A DNA stretch of 64,000 nucleotides, taken from Syntrophorhabdaceae bacterium (lineage in GTDB: Bacteria > Desulfobacterota > Syntrophorhabdia > Syntrophorhabdales > Syntrophorhabdaceae). The notes beneath the pieces are model-generated. The model was not told the origin of the DNA, searched no databases, and was given only the letters and a program-made list of their open reading frames with translations. A program made the translations under genes and the position numbers. Position 1 is the first letter of the stretch; each line of letters begins with the position of its first letter. Shown here piece by piece: positions 1 through 7,977 of the stretch. The stretch spans positions 1 to 64,000 of the forward strand of contig DASXUJ010000044.1 in assembly GCA_036504895.1 (NCBI GenBank), written 5' to 3'.

Positions 1-1556
1 TGAGATGGCTCTCTCTTAAATTAATGGAGGCGGATGAGTTGGTGTGGGGAGAAATCGCTCCTTACGAGAAAGGGCTGCCCGTGGAAAAGGCCCTCGGCCA
101 TCTCGGGTCCGCCCACGACTCCGATATCGAATCCCTTCTGGCCGACGCGCGGTATGCCCGGGCCGCCGGCCTCACCAGGGAGATCCTGGCGAAAACGGAA
201 GGAGAGAAGATCGAGCTGACGGAAAAGATCGACAGGGTAGTCCTCCACAGGTTCTTCGGCATCCCCGTCTTTCTCGTGGCCATGTGGCTCATGTTCAAGC
301 TCACCTTCGACATCTCCAAGCCTTTTGCCGACTGGATGAGCTTCCTCATCTCCGGGCCCTTCAAGAGCTGGGCGGAGGCCCTCATGGCCCTCGCGGGGGC
401 ACGTCAGTGGATGACCGCGCTCCTCACGGACGGCATCATCGCGGGAGTAGGCTCGGTCATCGTCTTCGTGCCCGTCATATTTGCCATGATGTTCCTCATT
501 ACCCTCCTCGAGGGGAGCGGTTATATGGCGAGGGCCGCTTTTGTGATGGACCGGGCCATGCACGCGGTGGGCCTCCATGGAAAATCGTTCATACCCATGC
601 TCCTCGGGTTCGGCTGCAACGTGCCGGGCATCTACGCTACCCGCACCCTCGAGAATCCCCGGGACAAGGCCCTTACCGCTCTTCTCATCCCTCTCATCTC
701 GTGCGGCGCCCGGCTCCCGGTCTATGTGATTTTTATCGGGGCTTTCTTCCCCGGCCATGGCGGCACGGTCCTCTGGTCCCTCTATGTGATGGGAATCGCC
801 CTGGCCGTGCTTATGGGGGTTATCTTCAAGCACACCCTCTTCATTCACGAAGCTCCCATGTTCATCATGGAGCTCCCCCCCTACCGAATGCCGTCTTTGA
901 CGAGTCTCACGATCCATACATGGGAAAAGGGGAAGCATTTCCTCATCAAAGCCGGGACCTACATACTCGCCGTCTCGATCATCATGTGGTTTCTCCTGAA
1001 CCTGCCCTGGGGAGTGGAGCACAAGAAAGACTCCTATCTCGGCAAGGCGGGAAGGGTCATCTCATATGCCCTTCACCCCGCGGGCTTCGGCACCTGGGAA
1101 GCCGGATCGGCCCTGCTTTCGGGAATTATCGCCAAGGAGATCGTGGTGGGCGCCATGGGGGAGATATACGCGGTGAAGGCGAGTGAGGAGGAAAAGAAAT
1201 CGGCGACCTTCGAAGAGGAGATCACACAAATCGCCGTCTCTTTCGGTAAAGCGGTGAAGGAGGCATTCGGCAACATCTTCTCCACCTTCGGGACCGTCGC
1301 CATGTCGACTGAGGAAAAGGAGGAAAACAAGGGCCTTCAGCCCGTGCTTCAAAAGACGTTCACCCCTTTGAGCGCTTACTCTTTCATTGCTTTCGTTCTT
1401 CTTTATATGCCGTGCGTGGTGGTGGCGGTGGCGATGCGCCACGAGTTCGGCACGTGGAAGTGGTTCGGTGTTGCCTTTGCCTACCAGATGGTCCTCGCAT
1501 GGGTTGTCTCGGTAATAATCTACCAGGGCGGAAGCCTGCTCGGTATAGGAGGATAA
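1..1556 (+). CDS. feoB: Ferrous iron transporter FeoB, 5'-truncated by window edge
   Basis: This is the C-terminal membrane part of FeoB, the GTP-driven Fe2+ permease of the inner membrane. The frame is open to the first base (reading from base 3), so the gene begins outside the window and the Met codon at 24 is internal; the residues before it, RWLSLKL, match the end of the FeoB GTPase/GDI region. Several membrane segments follow. The first Gate motif is visible (GCNVPGIYATR, then SCGARLPVYVIF near base 700), and a second Gate-like segment lies near base 1100. A small Cys-rich membrane peptide follows 2 bases after the stop, as is usual for FeoB operons. A second, differently organised FeoB lies at 5616-7862. 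Confidence 0.93.
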   Translation, partial: RWLSLKLMEADELVWGEIAPYEKGLPVEKALGHLGSAHDSDIESLLADARYARAAGLTREILAKTEGEKIELTEKIDRVVLHRFFGIPVFLVAMWLMFKLTFDISKPFADWMSFLISGPFKSWAEALMALAGARQWMTALLTDGIIAGVGSVIVFVPVIFAMMFLITLLEGSGYMARAAFVMDRAMHAVGLHGKSFIPMLLGFGCNVPGIYATRTLENPRDKALTALLIPLISCGARLPVYVIFIGAFFPGHGGTVLWSLYVMGIALAVLMGVIFKHTLFIHEAPMFIMELPPYRMPSLTSLTIHTWEKGKHFLIKAGTYILAVSIIMWFLLNLPWGVEHKKDSYLGKAGRVISYALHPAGFGTWEAGSALLSGIIAKEIVVGAMGEIYAVKASEEEKKSATFEEEITQIAVSFGKAVKEAFGNIFSTFGTVAMSTEEKEENKGLQPVLQKTFTPLSAYSFIAFVLLYMPCVVVAVAMRHEFGTWKWFGVAFAYQMVLAWVVSVIIYQGGSLLGIGG

Positions 1557-1558
1557 AG

Positions 1559-1699
1559 ATGGGATTTACGGACATATTATTGGCGGCTCTTATTGCGGCT
1601 GGCGCCGCATATATACTCTATCGCAGCCTGTGGAAAAAGAAGGGACATTGCGCCGGATGCGGCTCCTGCTCTTGCGGGAAAGAGGTCCCGAAACGGTGA
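1559..1699 (+). CDS. FeoB-associated Cys-rich membrane protein
   Basis: A 46-residue peptide with one N-terminal membrane helix (about residues 4-22) and a cytosolic tail containing the cysteine cluster CAGCGSCSCG. This architecture is that of the FeoB-associated Cys-rich membrane protein family, which is found directly downstream of feoB and is thought to assist iron transfer at the membrane; its exact role is unknown. The start at 1559 is set by AGGAGG inside the end of feoB (about 1547-1553) and a gap of 2 bases after the feoB stop, which implies translational coupling. Confidence 0.85.
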   Translation: MGFTDILLAALIAAGAAYILYRSLWKKKGHCAGCGSCSCGKEVPKR

Positions 1700-1725
1700 G
1701 AGCAACAATATTCTTACATTGTTAT

Positions 1726-1744
1726 GATAATGGTTATTCTTATC
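1726..1744. promoter_or_regulatory. Fur-box-like site
   Basis: The 19 bases starting GATAATGGTTATT match the classical Fur box at 15 of 19 positions by eye. It lies in the gap between the FeoB-associated peptide and the DUF2325 gene, about 87 bases upstream of the latter's start. It may give that gene, and perhaps those after it, separate iron control. A Fur-family gene lies at 3313. Binding is inferred, not shown. Confidence 0.5.
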
Positions 1745-1830
1745 GTTATCGCCGCTGCGACTTTCACATAGACCGAGAAGAGGGCCGGCGCGAGGCATCG
1801 AGAAAATTTGAATCTCATAAAGGAGGCATT

Positions 1831-2154
1831 ATGTGCGTAGCATTGGTGGGAGGAATGGACAGACTCGACAGGAGCTACAAAGATGAGGCGGAGAGACACG
1901 GCGTAGAGCTTAAGGTATTCACCAGATCGAAGGCGGGACTGGCCGATCGCATCGGGCAGGTCGATGCACTTGTGGTTTTTACGGGAAAGACCTCGCACCG
2001 GATCAAGAACGAAGCGGTCCTTGCGGCGCGGTCCGCCCGTATTCCCGTCATAATGCTGCATTCATGCGGAATCTGCAGCCTCCGCGAATGCCTGAGCCGC
2101 CTTGTCTTAGCGGAAGCCGGCAGGGTCCGGGCCGTCGCAAAGGAGGCGCTATGA
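1831..2154 (+). CDS. DUF2325 domain protein
   Basis: A 107-residue protein resembling the DUF2325 family: an N-terminal VGGMDRLDRSY segment, a central D-A-L-V-V-F segment, then a conserved H-S-C-G-I-C-S-L end region. Cysteines at residue 2 and in HSCGICSLREC could bind metal or act in redox sensing. Function is unknown; family members often sit beside iron or redox genes. The start at 1831 follows AGGAGG at 1821-1826 with ideal spacing; an open frame continues upstream to 1630 but has no family similarity. It is preceded by a Fur-box-like site. Confidence 0.7.
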   Translation: MCVALVGGMDRLDRSYKDEAERHGVELKVFTRSKAGLADRIGQVDALVVFTGKTSHRIKNEAVLAARSARIPVIMLHSCGICSLRECLSRLVLAEAGRVRAVAKEAL

Positions 2155-2264
2155 TCCGCAATGTCGATGAAGGTCGAATGAGTCCAACGCAGCCGGTGCC
2201 CCTTTACATTCAGATGAGTCGTGAGCAAGATTCACGACGGCCCGCCCAGGCCGCCGGGAGGTGA
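2151..2264 (+). CDS. Short ORF, possible GntR-type N-terminal remnant
   Basis: A 37-codon frame starting in an ATGA overlap with the stop of the DUF2325 gene and preceded by AAAGGAGG at 2139-2146, so it has good translation signals. The residues PTQPVPLYIQ resemble the N-terminus of GntR-family regulators (P-L-Y-x-Q), but the frame ends before any complete helix-turn-helix. It may be a decayed regulator or a chance coupled frame. I would not assign a function. Confidence 0.3.
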   Translation: MIRNVDEGRMSPTQPVPLYIQMSREQDSRRPAQAAGR

Positions 2265-2268
2265 AGAG

Positions 2269-3006
2269 ATGGGAAGATTCTATTTTCTAATGATGGTTTT
2301 TTGTGCCGGTCTTGCAGTCCTGCCTCGCCCTGCCCTTGCGGTGCGGCCTTTTGTAACGGATGACGCCCGGGTGGTGGGAGAGCACATGGCCCAGATCGAG
2401 ACGTCCGTGCGTTACGACAAGGACGAATTTTCGAACCTGAACCTCCTCGCCTTCGGGTCCACCAAAAATTCGGAGATCACCATAGGATTCACCAATGGCT
2501 TCAATCTCGAAAAGGATTCGAACAGGAGCTATGGGGTCGCGGGGCCTCTCATGCAGTTTAAATATCTCTTCTGGGAGGCGAAGAAGAACAGATACCCCGG
2601 CATGGCGATCGCCGTGGGCGCCTCCCCTCCTTGGGGCAAGGGCGATTTCAAGCAGGAGAAGTGGAGCGAGTTCGTCTTTCTCGCGGCCACGGAATCACTC
2701 TTCGACGACGACAAGGTCCTCATCCACGCCAACCTCGGCATCTCCACCACCAATCCGGCGGCCGTGGCCACATGGGGTCTGGGCACCCAGATTCGTTTGA
2801 TAGGAGGGCTCCACGGAGTGCTGGAGGTCTTCTATAACGACCCCTATGCGGGCAAGACCGGGGGCGCCTACCAGGCAGGCTTCCGCCATATCGTGAGCGA
2901 CAGCGTACAGGTGGATTTGACCATGGGGGGCGGAATCTTCGGGAGCGAGCAGATACCCACCTTCGTGGGTATGGGACTCCGTATGGTGAGCGATAAACTA
3001 TTTTGA
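2269..3006 (+). CDS. Exported beta-barrel-like protein of unknown function
   Basis: A 245-residue protein with a clear signal peptide (MGRF, hydrophobic run, then PALA before VRPF), so it is exported. The mature part begins with VRPFVTDDARVV and an E-T-S-V-R-Y strand, and alternates polar and hydrophobic residues with many glycines, ending in MGLRMVSDKLF with a terminal Phe. That pattern fits an outer-membrane beta-barrel. It resembles the group annotated as MetA-pathway-of-phenol-degradation/transporter-like proteins, but I cannot confirm the family. The start at 2269 has GGGAGGTGAAGAG before it; the earlier GTG at 2221 would spoil the signal peptide. Confidence 0.6.
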   Translation: MGRFYFLMMVFCAGLAVLPRPALAVRPFVTDDARVVGEHMAQIETSVRYDKDEFSNLNLLAFGSTKNSEITIGFTNGFNLEKDSNRSYGVAGPLMQFKYLFWEAKKNRYPGMAIAVGASPPWGKGDFKQEKWSEFVFLAATESLFDDDKVLIHANLGISTTNPAAVATWGLGTQIRLIGGLHGVLEVFYNDPYAGKTGGAYQAGFRHIVSDSVQVDLTMGGGIFGSEQIPTFVGMGLRMVSDKLF

Positions 3007-3036
3007 GGAGATTTTCCCTTTCCGGAATTGATCCCG

Positions 3037-3275
3037 CGATCAGCCCATAAAGATATCTTTCACGTCACTTCTTTTTACGGGCTTCAGGGGCTTCATCGGC
3101 ATACCCTGCAGGCTGGAGCGCAACCACGTACACGGTTTCGCCCCAGCCGGTCCCTGATCTTTTCCCATGAGCCTCATCCAACACGTCCCGAGACCAGGCT
3201 TTACCGCGGCCAGAACCATGTACTCCACGGCCCCCGCCCTCCCTTGCCCATACCCTGCCGCGGCTATTCTTGACA
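3037..3275 (-). pseudogene. Frameshifted nitroreductase-family C-terminal relic
   Basis: Read leftward, one frame encodes AVEYMVLAAVKPGLGTCWM, the conserved FMN-binding helix region of nitroreductases. The next frame then supplies ETVYVVALQPAGYADEAPEA ending in a stop at 3065-3067, the usual C-terminal strand and G-Y-x-x-E-x-P segment. A third piece, PLKPVKRSDVKDIF, lies back in the first frame and ends near 3040. No N-terminal half and no start are present. The pieces in different frames point to a decayed gene. It sits between the exported protein and the Fur gene. Confidence 0.5.
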
Positions 3276-3309
3276 GTGAAACATCCTGATGGTATCGTTA
3301 ATCATTACC
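3270..3309 (+). promoter_or_regulatory. Promoter with Fur-type operator for the Fur-family gene
   Basis: A -35 TTGACA (3270-3275) and a -10 TATCGT (3293-3298) are 17 bases apart. A 6-1-6 inverted repeat GTTAATCATTACC (3297-3309), 11 of 13 matches to the Fur half-site pair GATAAT-C-ATTATC, covers the -10 and start point. This arrangement would allow the regulator to repress its own gene. The promoter is so close to the chosen start codon (3313) that the transcript would have a leader of under 10 bases. Confidence 0.55.
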
Positions 3310-3312
3310 ATT

Positions 3313-3744
3313 ATGAGGAAAGAAAAGGCTATTTTTGCAGACTATCTTGCCCGGCACGGACTCCGCATGACCGCTCAGAGGGAGACCATACTCCACGAGT
3401 TCCTCCACACCGAAGGCCATCAAAGCGCCGAAGAGCTGACCGCGGCGGTAAAGAAACGGGACAAGACCATCGGGCAGGCCACGGTATACCGGAATTTAAG
3501 AATTTTCGCGGAATCGGGCATTGCACGGGAAGTGCGGTTCGGCGATGGAGTGACGAGGTATGAGCATAACGTGGACCACGCCCATCATGACCATCTCACA
3601 TGCCAGCGCTGCGGAAAGACCATCGAAGTCTTCGACCCCCGGATAGAGGAGCTGCAGGAAGCTCTGGCCCTGGCCCACAATTTCCTGGTGACGGGACATA
3701 CCATGCATATCTACGGGCTTTGCGCCGGGTGCCGGCTGGCCTGA
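3313..3744 (+). CDS. Fur-family metal/redox-responsive repressor
   Basis: A 143-residue Fur/PerR-type regulator. Residues 1-80 form the winged helix (LRMTAQRETIL, GHQSAEEL, ATVYRNL), followed by the dimerisation and metal domain with HAHHDHLTCQRCG and a second pair CAGC near the C-terminus; the two CxxC pairs form the structural zinc site. The class (Fur, PerR or Zur) cannot be fixed by eye; two feoB genes nearby favour iron. ATG codons at 3289 and 3313 are both possible, but the first lies inside the predicted promoter, so 3313 is chosen. Neither has a clear ribosome binding site. It overlaps the convergent phosphoesterase gene by 34 bases at the 3' end. Confidence 0.85.
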   Translation: MRKEKAIFADYLARHGLRMTAQRETILHEFLHTEGHQSAEELTAAVKKRDKTIGQATVYRNLRIFAESGIAREVRFGDGVTRYEHNVDHAHHDHLTCQRCGKTIEVFDPRIEELQEALALAHNFLVTGHTMHIYGLCAGCRLA

Positions 3745-4901
3745 CCCGTCATTTGCCCGGCCCGGGCAACCGGCTCGAGCACGATCAGCGTAATCTCCGG
3801 AGGCGAAAGAAACCGGATCGGCGGTCCCCAACTGCCTGTCCCCCGGCTCACATAGAGCCTCGAATCCTTCCCCAGATCGAACCAGCCCGTCAAATACGGG
3901 AAAAACCGTTTCACCACATAGTTAAACGGAAAGATCTGACCCTTGTGGGTATGGCCCGAGAGCTGCAGGTCGAATAACCCCACGGCTGTGGGGTCGACAA
4001 TGGGCCTGTGTTTCAGGAGAAGGTTGAACCTGCCCTTTTCGAGTCCTGAGAGCAGGCTTTTTTCTTCGACCCCCTTATAGAGATGATAAGGGATTGCCGC
4101 AATGTCATCGACGCCTGCCACGTTGATGGCCCCCTCGATGGAGATACCTTCCCCCCGCAACACGCGGAACCCGGCATCGTCGGCGAAGCGCGAGAAATTC
4201 GGCAGGCCCCCGTAATATTCATGATTGCCGGTAATGGCAAATTTTCCGTAGGGAGGTGCGATTTCCCTGAACATTGAAGCGGACCTCCGAAGGGACTCCG
4301 CCCGGCCGTCGAGAAGGTCGCCCGTGCACACAAGGATATGGGGATTGAGCCTTTTCACTTCAGCGAACATTTTGTCGAGCCAAGTCTCACACGTCGTGAG
4401 CCCCAGATGAAGATCGGAGATCTGCACGATCCGGAGCTCGCCTTTTTCCTTCGGAATCTTATCGGTCCGTATTACCAGGTGCTCGATCCTCACGTGTCCC
4501 GCTTCAAGAAAACCGTATCCGGCTACAAGAAGGGCCGCGAGAAGGGCCAGCCAAAACCCCGTCTTCTCTATCCCCGTAGTGAGCGACTTGTCCCATCCGG
4601 CGGCCAAACCGGCGAGGTAGAGGAAAAACCTGACAATTTCGATTACTAAGGATGCCGAGAGGAAAAGGAAGAGAAAACCCATCCAGAGATAGGTCACCCA
4701 GGCGGCAAGAAAGGCAGGCCCTTCCATCCCCGCCCTTTCCAGGACGCGGGTGATGACGGGTCCGGCGATCATAAGGAGCATGAAGACTGCAAAGGGGATA
4801 AGCAGGGGAAGGGTAAGACCGAAGATCGCCCGCACCTTCACCAGGAGGTAGGCATGCATCGCTCCATAAAGAATGAAGAAGACGAGCAGAAAAAGACTCA
4901 T
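3711..4901 (-). CDS. Membrane-anchored metallophosphoesterase (YkuE/YaeI type)
   Basis: A 396-residue protein with four hydrophobic segments in the first ~140 residues, then a calcineurin-like phosphoesterase domain. The metal-binding motifs appear in order: ISDLHLG, GDLLDG, GNHEYY, a later His-Arg-Pro segment and GHTHKGQ. Family members hydrolyse phosphoesters such as UDP-diacylglucosamine or other lipid-linked substrates at the membrane; the substrate here is unknown. It starts 4 bases after the TetR-family gene stop on the same strand, so the two are probably one transcript controlled by that regulator. Confidence 0.85.
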   Translation of the reverse strand: MSLFLLVFFILYGAMHAYLLVKVRAIFGLTLPLLIPFAVFMLLMIAGPVITRVLERAGMEGPAFLAAWVTYLWMGFLFLFLSASLVIEIVRFFLYLAGLAAGWDKSLTTGIEKTGFWLALLAALLVAGYGFLEAGHVRIEHLVIRTDKIPKEKGELRIVQISDLHLGLTTCETWLDKMFAEVKRLNPHILVCTGDLLDGRAESLRRSASMFREIAPPYGKFAITGNHEYYGGLPNFSRFADDAGFRVLRGEGISIEGAINVAGVDDIAAIPYHLYKGVEEKSLLSGLEKGRFNLLLKHRPIVDPTAVGLFDLQLSGHTHKGQIFPFNYVVKRFFPYLTGWFDLGKDSRLYVSRGTGSWGPPIRFLSPPEITLIVLEPVARAGQMTGQASRHPAQSP

Positions 4902-4905
4902 GGGC

Positions 4906-5511
4906 TTATCCGCCGGGATAAGTCCCGCAGGGGTCCCCGGACCGGACCATAAGCCCGTTCAGGATGAGGCGGCTGCACTCCTCGGGAGAGAAAAGATTCT
5001 CCGTATCCACGACGAGAGAAAACACAAATCCCCTCAGTACGCCCATGATGACTTTCGCGGTCTCATCCCTGTCGCAGGCGGTAAAATGGCCGGAACTGAC
5101 GCCCCTGTCGATGAGTGTACCGATGAGTCTCCTCTGCCTCTCAAAGAAACGCTTCCGCAGATCCGTTCCGAGTGCAAGCCTGGGCTCTCTTGTATTGGTG
5201 ATGATCAGCTCCCTGTTCCTTTTCGCGTAAGTAAGCCTGAGGCGTACGAAAGTGCTGAAGGCCGCGACCGGGTCCTCAATCTTGCCGACCGTCTCCTCGA
5301 GCTCCCCCGAGAGGTCTTCGAGCACCTTATCCATCAGAGTCGAATAGAGGGCTTCCTTGTTTTCGAAATAGAGGTAAAGTCCCCCCACGCTGATGCCGGC
5401 TTTGGCCGCAATAGTTCTCATGCTCGTGCCCTGATAGCCATGCTGCGAAAAAACATCGAACGCGGCTTCGAGGATCTTTTTCTTCGAATTTTCTGATGAA
5501 CGTTTGTTCAT
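4906..5511 (-). CDS. TetR/AcrR-family transcriptional regulator
   Basis: A 201-residue regulator with an N-terminal TetR helix-turn-helix (ILEAAFDVFSQHGYQGTSMRTIA, then AGISVGGLYLYF and NKEALY) and a variable ligand-binding half. It is the first gene of a two-gene unit with the metallophosphoesterase 4 bases downstream. A palindrome covering its promoter start region (5513-5526) suggests autoregulation. The inducer is unknown; fatty-acid or envelope stress would fit the membrane phosphoesterase but this is a guess. Confidence 0.9.
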   Translation of the reverse strand: MNKRSSENSKKKILEAAFDVFSQHGYQGTSMRTIAAKAGISVGGLYLYFENKEALYSTLMDKVLEDLSGELEETVGKIEDPVAAFSTFVRLRLTYAKRNRELIITNTREPRLALGTDLRKRFFERQRRLIGTLIDRGVSSGHFTACDRDETAKVIMGVLRGFVFSLVVDTENLFSPEECSRLILNGLMVRSGDPCGTYPGG

Positions 5512-5512
5512 G

Positions 5513-5554
5513 TGAATACGTGTTCAATTTATATCACGGACGTTCCCGTGTCAA
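5513..5554 (-). promoter_or_regulatory. TetR-gene promoter and operator-like palindrome
   Basis: Reading leftward, TTGACA (5549-5554) is followed 17 bases on by TAAATT (5526-5531), or 15 bases on by TATAAA (5528-5533). Immediately downstream lies TGAATACGTGTTCA (5513-5526), a 14-base inverted repeat with TGAA/TTCA arms, in the position expected for a TetR-type operator, 2 bases from the start codon. Confidence 0.55.
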
Positions 5555-5615
5555 CAATAATAGCCGCGAAACCGGGCCGAAAGCCCGGGGATGGAGAGGG
5601 ATGACCGGGGTTTTA

Positions 5616-7862
5616 CTACAGCCCGAGGACAGGGGCTATGTGAAAAGCCGCGATGCCGCACGCCAGGGAGAGGCACAACATGAAGAGCATGGAGAAAGAA
5701 AACCATCTCCAGCTTTCCATCTCCTGTCTCATGACCGTAATGGTGGGAACGCAGGGCACGAAGATCATGAGCACTACGAGAAATGCGAGGGCGGAAGACT
5801 GGTTGACCACCATAGGCAGGACCGTCCTCAACCCCTGATCTCCCACATTGTAAAGTATGCCGAGGCTCGCAATGGAATTTTCCTTTGCCACCACGCTCGA
5901 AAGCAGGGCTACCATCATCCTCCAGTCGAGACCCATGGGGGCGCCAATGAACTGCACCTTACGCCCGATCCAGGCAATGATGCTCGTGTCGATCGTTCCA
6001 CCGGGGAAATTCGAGAGAAACCATATGACCACGGAAAAAATCAGTATCACCGTGCCGGCCTTCCGCACGAAGGCCGCGGTCCTGCTCCATACCACCAGGC
6101 TCACCACCTTGAGGTCAGGCCTGTGGTAGAGGGGCAGCTCCATGATGAAAGGCACGGGCTCGCCCCGAAGAAAGAGCCTGCTGATGATGATACCCGCGAT
6201 GCCGAGGGCGAAAATATTGAGGGCAACAAGAGACCAGGAGACGGCCAGCGCCTTCTCTCCGAAAATGGCGGCCGCTATAAAGGTCATAGCCGCGAGGCGT
6301 CCGGTGCAGGGCACAAAGGGGGTAAGAAATATGGTGAGAAGACGGGCACGGCGAGATTCCACAATGCGCGCCCCCAGCACGGAAGGGACATTGCATCCGA
6401 ACCCGAGGCACATGGGAAGAAAGCTCTTTCCATGAAGCCCTATGATATGCATGAACCGGTCCATGACGAAGGCCGCCCGGGCCATATAGCCCACGTCTTC
6501 CAAAAAGGCCATGGCAGTAAAAAATATGATAAGGAGGGGGATAAATGTCAGAATAGATCCGACGCCCCCGATGACCCCGTTCACCACGAGCCCCCTCACC
6601 CAGCCGGGAGCGAAAGAGAGAGAGCCGTCAATCCATTTTCCGAGGCCGCTCATGAGGGACTCAAGCCCCTTCTGGGCAGGGAAACCGACCTCAAAGGTGA
6701 GGGCGAATATAATGCCCAGTATGGCGAGAAGGACCGGGATGCCGATCACCGGACGGGTAAGGAGGTGGTCGATACGGTCCGTGATCAGCACCTGGCCTCT
6801 CTTGAACCGTGATATGGTCGCCCGCGTGACGTCCTCGATCCAGTCATATCTCCCGCCCACTACCGCACGGAGTGCATCCTCGTGCATGATGAGAAGGGAC
6901 ATTACCTCATCCCACACTTCCACCGGGACAAGCTCCTCCATAAGCCGGGCGATCTCGGGATCCCCCTCCATGAGCTTTATCGCGATCCAGCCGCTTGTAA
7001 GGGGCGGCGAGATATGGTCGTCCATCAGCTCCGCGAGACGATGATAAATCTGCCGGTGATCTTCCGATACTTCGGGCATGGCGGGACTGTAGGGAAGCTC
7101 CCGTTTTGCCAGCCTTACCGCATCCGAGATAAGCTCTTTTATGCCTCTGTTCTTGGTGGCGACGAGATAGACTACCGGTATTCCGAGGGCCCTGCGTAGC
7201 GCATCCACGTCGATATGGATACCCTGGCCTTCGGCAACGTCGGTCATGTTGACTCCCACGATTACCGGAGGGCCGAGAAGGAGCAATTCGGAAAGAAGAT
7301 AGAGGCTTCGCTCGAGGGCAGAGGCATTTACAAGGAGTATAATCGCGTCCGGATGCTCCTGGATGATAAAATCACGGGCTACTCTCTCCTCTTCGGAAAA
7401 TGCGCTCAGGCTATAGGTCCCGGGCAGGTCCACGATCCTGATCTCGCTACGGTCCGTGAGGTAGACCCCTTCCTTCCTCTCCACTGTTTTCCCCGGCCAG
7501 TTTCCCACGTGCTGGGAGAGGCCGGTAAGCACATTGAACACCGTCGATTTTCCTACGTTAGGCTGTCCCGCGAGGGCGATAAGAAAGGTCTCCCTTTCTT
7601 CTTTCTCCTTTTTCCGTGCTTCCGGGAAATGCGCCCTGATTACCTCTATGGAAGCAGCCTGATTATGACCAAGGGCAATCCGGGTATCCGACGCGAAGAC
7701 GATCACAAGCCTGCCGCTATTCCGAAGCACTTTTATCCGGGTGCCGGGCATTATGCCCATTCCGGCGAACCTGCTCATGAGACTTTTCCCGCCGGACAGG
7801 TGATAGACTATCCCCTCTTCCCCCTCCTGAAGCTCGGTGATAGGTAAAGGTCCCTCATCCAT
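5616..7862 (-). CDS. feoB: FeoA-FeoB fusion ferrous iron transporter
   Basis: A 748-residue protein. Residues 1-80 are a FeoA SH3-like domain (GMGIMPGTRIKVLR). Residues ~95-260 are the FeoB GTPase with G1 GQPNVGKST, G3 DLPGTYSL and G4 NMTD, followed by a helical GDI region and a membrane domain with GCNVPS and the second conserved Cys in PCTGRLA. It would import Fe2+ across the inner membrane. The Gate region differs from the first FeoB (SCGARLP there, PCTGRLA here), so the two are distinct FeoB types and not a recent duplication. An IS256-family element lies just upstream, about 115 bases before the start, beyond a TTGACA-type -35 at 7957-7962. Confidence 0.95.
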   Translation of the reverse strand: MDEGPLPITELQEGEEGIVYHLSGGKSLMSRFAGMGIMPGTRIKVLRNSGRLVIVFASDTRIALGHNQAASIEVIRAHFPEARKKEKEERETFLIALAGQPNVGKSTVFNVLTGLSQHVGNWPGKTVERKEGVYLTDRSEIRIVDLPGTYSLSAFSEEERVARDFIIQEHPDAIILLVNASALERSLYLLSELLLLGPPVIVGVNMTDVAEGQGIHIDVDALRRALGIPVVYLVATKNRGIKELISDAVRLAKRELPYSPAMPEVSEDHRQIYHRLAELMDDHISPPLTSGWIAIKLMEGDPEIARLMEELVPVEVWDEVMSLLIMHEDALRAVVGGRYDWIEDVTRATISRFKRGQVLITDRIDHLLTRPVIGIPVLLAILGIIFALTFEVGFPAQKGLESLMSGLGKWIDGSLSFAPGWVRGLVVNGVIGGVGSILTFIPLLIIFFTAMAFLEDVGYMARAAFVMDRFMHIIGLHGKSFLPMCLGFGCNVPSVLGARIVESRRARLLTIFLTPFVPCTGRLAAMTFIAAAIFGEKALAVSWSLVALNIFALGIAGIIISRLFLRGEPVPFIMELPLYHRPDLKVVSLVVWSRTAAFVRKAGTVILIFSVVIWFLSNFPGGTIDTSIIAWIGRKVQFIGAPMGLDWRMMVALLSSVVAKENSIASLGILYNVGDQGLRTVLPMVVNQSSALAFLVVLMIFVPCVPTITVMRQEMESWRWFSFSMLFMLCLSLACGIAAFHIAPVLGL

Positions 7863-7969
7863 TTCTTCCTGCGCCTTCCATCAAATCGGATTAACCCTTA
7901 ATTCATGCAAGAGATTGTACTGCAATTGATAAGTCTTACTATGCCTGACCGGCAGGTGTCAAATGATCG

Positions 7970-7977
7970 CGCGGGAG
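7970..7977 (+). repeat. IS target-site duplication, left copy
   Basis: CGCGGGAG abuts the left inverted repeat of the IS element and matches CGCGGGAA at 9259-9266 in 7 of 8 bases. An 8-base duplication is normal for the IS256 family; the single mismatch suggests the insertion is not very recent. Confidence 0.6.

Noticed and set aside
21-1022. 333-codon open frame on the minus strand
   Set aside because: Antisense shadow of feoB; composition is charged low-complexity and no family pattern is visible.
5496-6812. 438-codon open frame on the plus strand
   Set aside because: Antisense to the FeoA-FeoB fusion, whose motifs are all intact; the shadow has no domain features.
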